A stretch of 6,141 bases of DNA, from assembly GCA_003854995.1 (NCBI GenBank), contig RQOI01000652.1, positions 1 through 6,141 of the forward strand. The letters run 5' to 3'. Source of the DNA: Candidatus Zhuqueibacterota bacterium. Lineage in GTDB: Bacteria; Zhuqueibacterota; Zhuqueibacteria; Residuimicrobiales; Krinioviventaceae. A program made the translations under genes and the position numbers. The notes under the pieces are model-generated. The model saw only the letters and a program-made list of their open reading frames with translations. It had not been told where the DNA came from and made no database searches. Of this stretch, positions 4,529-6,141 are shown piece by piece (the stretch's first letter is position 1; every line of letters begins with the position of its first letter).

Positions 4529-6058
4529 ATGTTCTCCAAAGTCCTCTCCGCCGCAGTCCTCGGCATCGATGCGTACCTGGTGCAGGTCGAGTCGCATCTC
4601 GAGAGCGGCATGCCCAAGTTTTTCACCGTCGGTATGCCCGATGGGGCGGTGCGGGAATCGAATCGTCGCGTGCAGGCGGCGGTGAAGAATTCCGGATTTC
4701 GTTTTCCAGTGAAGCGGATCACGGTCAATCTGGCGCCGGCGGACATCAAGAAGGAGGGAGCGGCCTTTGATCTGCCCATTGCCGTCGGCATCATCGCCGC
4801 GAACGGCCAGGTGAATGTCAAAAAGCTGGAAGAGTATGTCATTCTCGGCGAGCTCGCCCTCGACGGGGCGCTGCGGCCGGTCAAGGGCGTTCTGCCGATC
4901 GCGGCCGAGGTCGTCCGGAGCGGCAAAAAGGGCATCGTCCTGCCCAAAGAAAACGCCAGAGAGGCGGCGATGGCGCGCGACCTCGATGTCTATCCCATGG
5001 AGTCGCTCATCGATACGGTCGCTTTTCTGAACGGCGAGCATCGAGAGCCGTTTCAGGTGGACATGCATCAGGTCTTTGCGCAGCGGCGCGACTATCACAT
5101 CGATTTTCAGGACGTCAAGGGTCAGGAGCACGTCAAGCGGGCGCTGGAGGTGGCGGCGGCGGGCGGCCACAACATCGTCATGATCGGTCCGCCGGGATCG
5201 GGCAAGACCATGCTGGCCAAGCGAATTCCGACCATCCTGCCGGACATGACCTTGACCGAAGCGATCGAGACGACAAAGATCCACTCGGTGGCTGGGCTGC
5301 TGGTCGCCGGCAAGGCGCTCATCACGACGCGACCGTTCCGGTCGCCGCATCACACGATCAGCGATGCGGGTCTGATCGGCGGCGGCACTATTCCCAAGCC
5401 GGGAGAGGTGAGCCTGTCGCACCACGGCGTGCTGTTCCTGGACGAGCTGCCCGAGTTCAAGAAGAATGTGCTGGAAGTGATGCGTCAGCCGCTGGAAGAC
5501 GGGGTGGTGACGATCTCGCGCGCGCTGCTGTCATTGACCTACCCGGCTGAATTCATGCTGGCCGCTGCCATGAATCCTTGTCCCTGCGGCTATTACACCG
5601 ATCCCGGCAAAGAGTGCTCCTGCTCGCCGTTGCAGATCCAGCGCTACCTCTCCCGCGTCTCTGGTCCGCTGCTGGACCGCATTGATATCCATGTGGAAGT
5701 GCCGGCCGTGCGCTACAAGGAGCTGAGCAGCAACATGACGGGAGAGTCCTCGGCCGCCATACGGGCGCGGGTGGAATCGGCCCGGCAGATTCAGCTGCAG
5801 CGGTTCAAGGAGCATAAGAAACTGTTCTGCAACGCTCGCATGGATGCAAAGGAGATTCGCACATTTTGCAGATTGGATGATCAGGGGCAAGAACTGCTCA
5901 AGATGGCGATCACGAAACTCGGACTCTCTGCGCGGGCGTATGATCGCATCCTCAAAGTCTCCCGCACGATCGCTGACCTGGAGAATTCGGAACAGATCAA
6001 AGCCGAGTTCGTCAGCGAAGCCATTCAGTATCGCAGCCTCGATCGATTGAATATATAA
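4529..6058 (+). CDS. comM: ComM/YifB-type AAA+ ATPase (Mg-chelatase-like, branch-migration helicase family)
   Basis: The product has 509 residues, the normal full length of the ComM/YifB family. Residues 1-170 are the N-terminal ChlI/Lon-fold domain with 'NLAPADIKKEGAAFDLPIAV' (67-86). The AAA+ core has Walker A GPPGSGKT (220-227), 'TRPFRSPHHTISDAGLIGGG' (267-286), Walker B VLFLDELPEF (301-310), the sensor segment NPCPCGYY (349-356) with a second Cys pair (363, 365) that resembles a metal site, and LLDRIDIHVEVP (381-392) with a likely arginine finger. Residues 410-505 form the C-terminal Mg-chelatase domain. In naturally competent bacteria ComM is a hexameric helicase that promotes branch migration during integration of transforming DNA; in others its role is unproven. 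The start at ATG 4529 has AGGA at 4520-4523. Longer in-frame starts would translate the heptamer repeats and are rejected. The gene is GC-rich, with no partner gene within the window. Confidence 0.97.
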   Translation: MFSKVLSAAVLGIDAYLVQVESHLESGMPKFFTVGMPDGAVRESNRRVQAAVKNSGFRFPVKRITVNLAPADIKKEGAAFDLPIAVGIIAANGQVNVKKLEEYVILGELALDGALRPVKGVLPIAAEVVRSGKKGIVLPKENAREAAMARDLDVYPMESLIDTVAFLNGEHREPFQVDMHQVFAQRRDYHIDFQDVKGQEHVKRALEVAAAGGHNIVMIGPPGSGKTMLAKRIPTILPDMTLTEAIETTKIHSVAGLLVAGKALITTRPFRSPHHTISDAGLIGGGTIPKPGEVSLSHHGVLFLDELPEFKKNVLEVMRQPLEDGVVTISRALLSLTYPAEFMLAAAMNPCPCGYYTDPGKECSCSPLQIQRYLSRVSGPLLDRIDIHVEVPAVRYKELSSNMTGESSAAIRARVESARQIQLQRFKEHKKLFCNARMDAKEIRTFCRLDDQGQELLKMAITKLGLSARAYDRILKVSRTIADLENSEQIKAEFVSEAIQYRSLDRLNI

Positions 6059-6099
6059 AAAAACCTGTGAGCGAGGATGGATAAAGAACCCATCTGACA

Positions 6100-6126
6100 C
6101 GGTGGGCACCGCCTGAAATACTTTTT
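6100..6126 (+). terminator. Weak candidate terminator downstream of comM
   Basis: CGGT (6100-6103) and ACCG (6108-6111) can pair around a four-base loop, and TTTTT follows at 6122-6126. The stem is only four base pairs and the T-run begins ten bases after it, so this is a poor intrinsic terminator. The rest of 6059-6141 shows no gene. Confidence 0.18.
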
Positions 6127-6141
6127 ACGTCCACAAGATCC

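Noticed and set aside
4502..5425. 307-codon minus-strand frame opposite comM
   Set aside because: It is rich in Arg, Asp and His, without a domain, and mirrors a fully conserved comM coding sequence.

Overview
The window looks like a chromosomal piece from an uncultured or environmental bacterium of the FCB superphylum (Calditrichota, KSB1, Ignavibacteriota or a relative). The main clue is the C-terminus of the first gene. It has a 'NQNYPNPFNPSTTI' segment, an Ig-like 'W-D-G...SGIY' segment and a short basic end, the form of the FlgD-like / type IX secretion sorting tails common in those phyla. This placement is inferred from family knowledge; no marker gene is present.

Bases 1-320 are non-coding apart from a possible relic at the left edge. 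They hold an imperfect inverted repeat built on 'CTCTGTGGTT' and a good sigma70-type promoter (TTGACA, 17-base spacer, TACTAT). Three same-strand genes follow with gaps of 39 and 25 bases and read as one operon: a secreted LamG-domain protein with a C-terminal sorting tail (321-1385), a cytoplasmic ATP-grasp enzyme related to D-Ala-D-Ala ligases (1425-2453), and a small nitroreductase-fold flavoprotein with a signal peptide (2479-3135). The ATP-grasp gene is clearly more AT-rich than its neighbours. No shared pathway can be proven. The set pairs one cytoplasmic ligase-type enzyme with two exported proteins.

About 380 bases without a convincing gene (3136-3515) separate this operon from a pentapeptide-repeat protein (3516-4325) with 37 consecutive five-residue units. 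That gene is a 15-bp tandem repeat at DNA level. It contains a local register break, repaired in frame, and a four-unit super-repeat that places Trp on one predicted face of the beta-helix.

A 203-base spacer ends in six head-to-tail 7-base repeats that stop six bases before the Shine-Dalgarno of the last gene. This gene is a complete comM/yifB-type AAA+ ATPase (4529-6058), GC-rich and typical of core chromosome. The last 83 bases hold no gene.

No CRISPR array, tRNA, rRNA or intact mobile element was seen. The most unusual items are the pentapeptide register break and Trp ladder, the heptamer array against the comM start, and the ATP-grasp / exported flavoprotein pair behind a sorted LamG protein.
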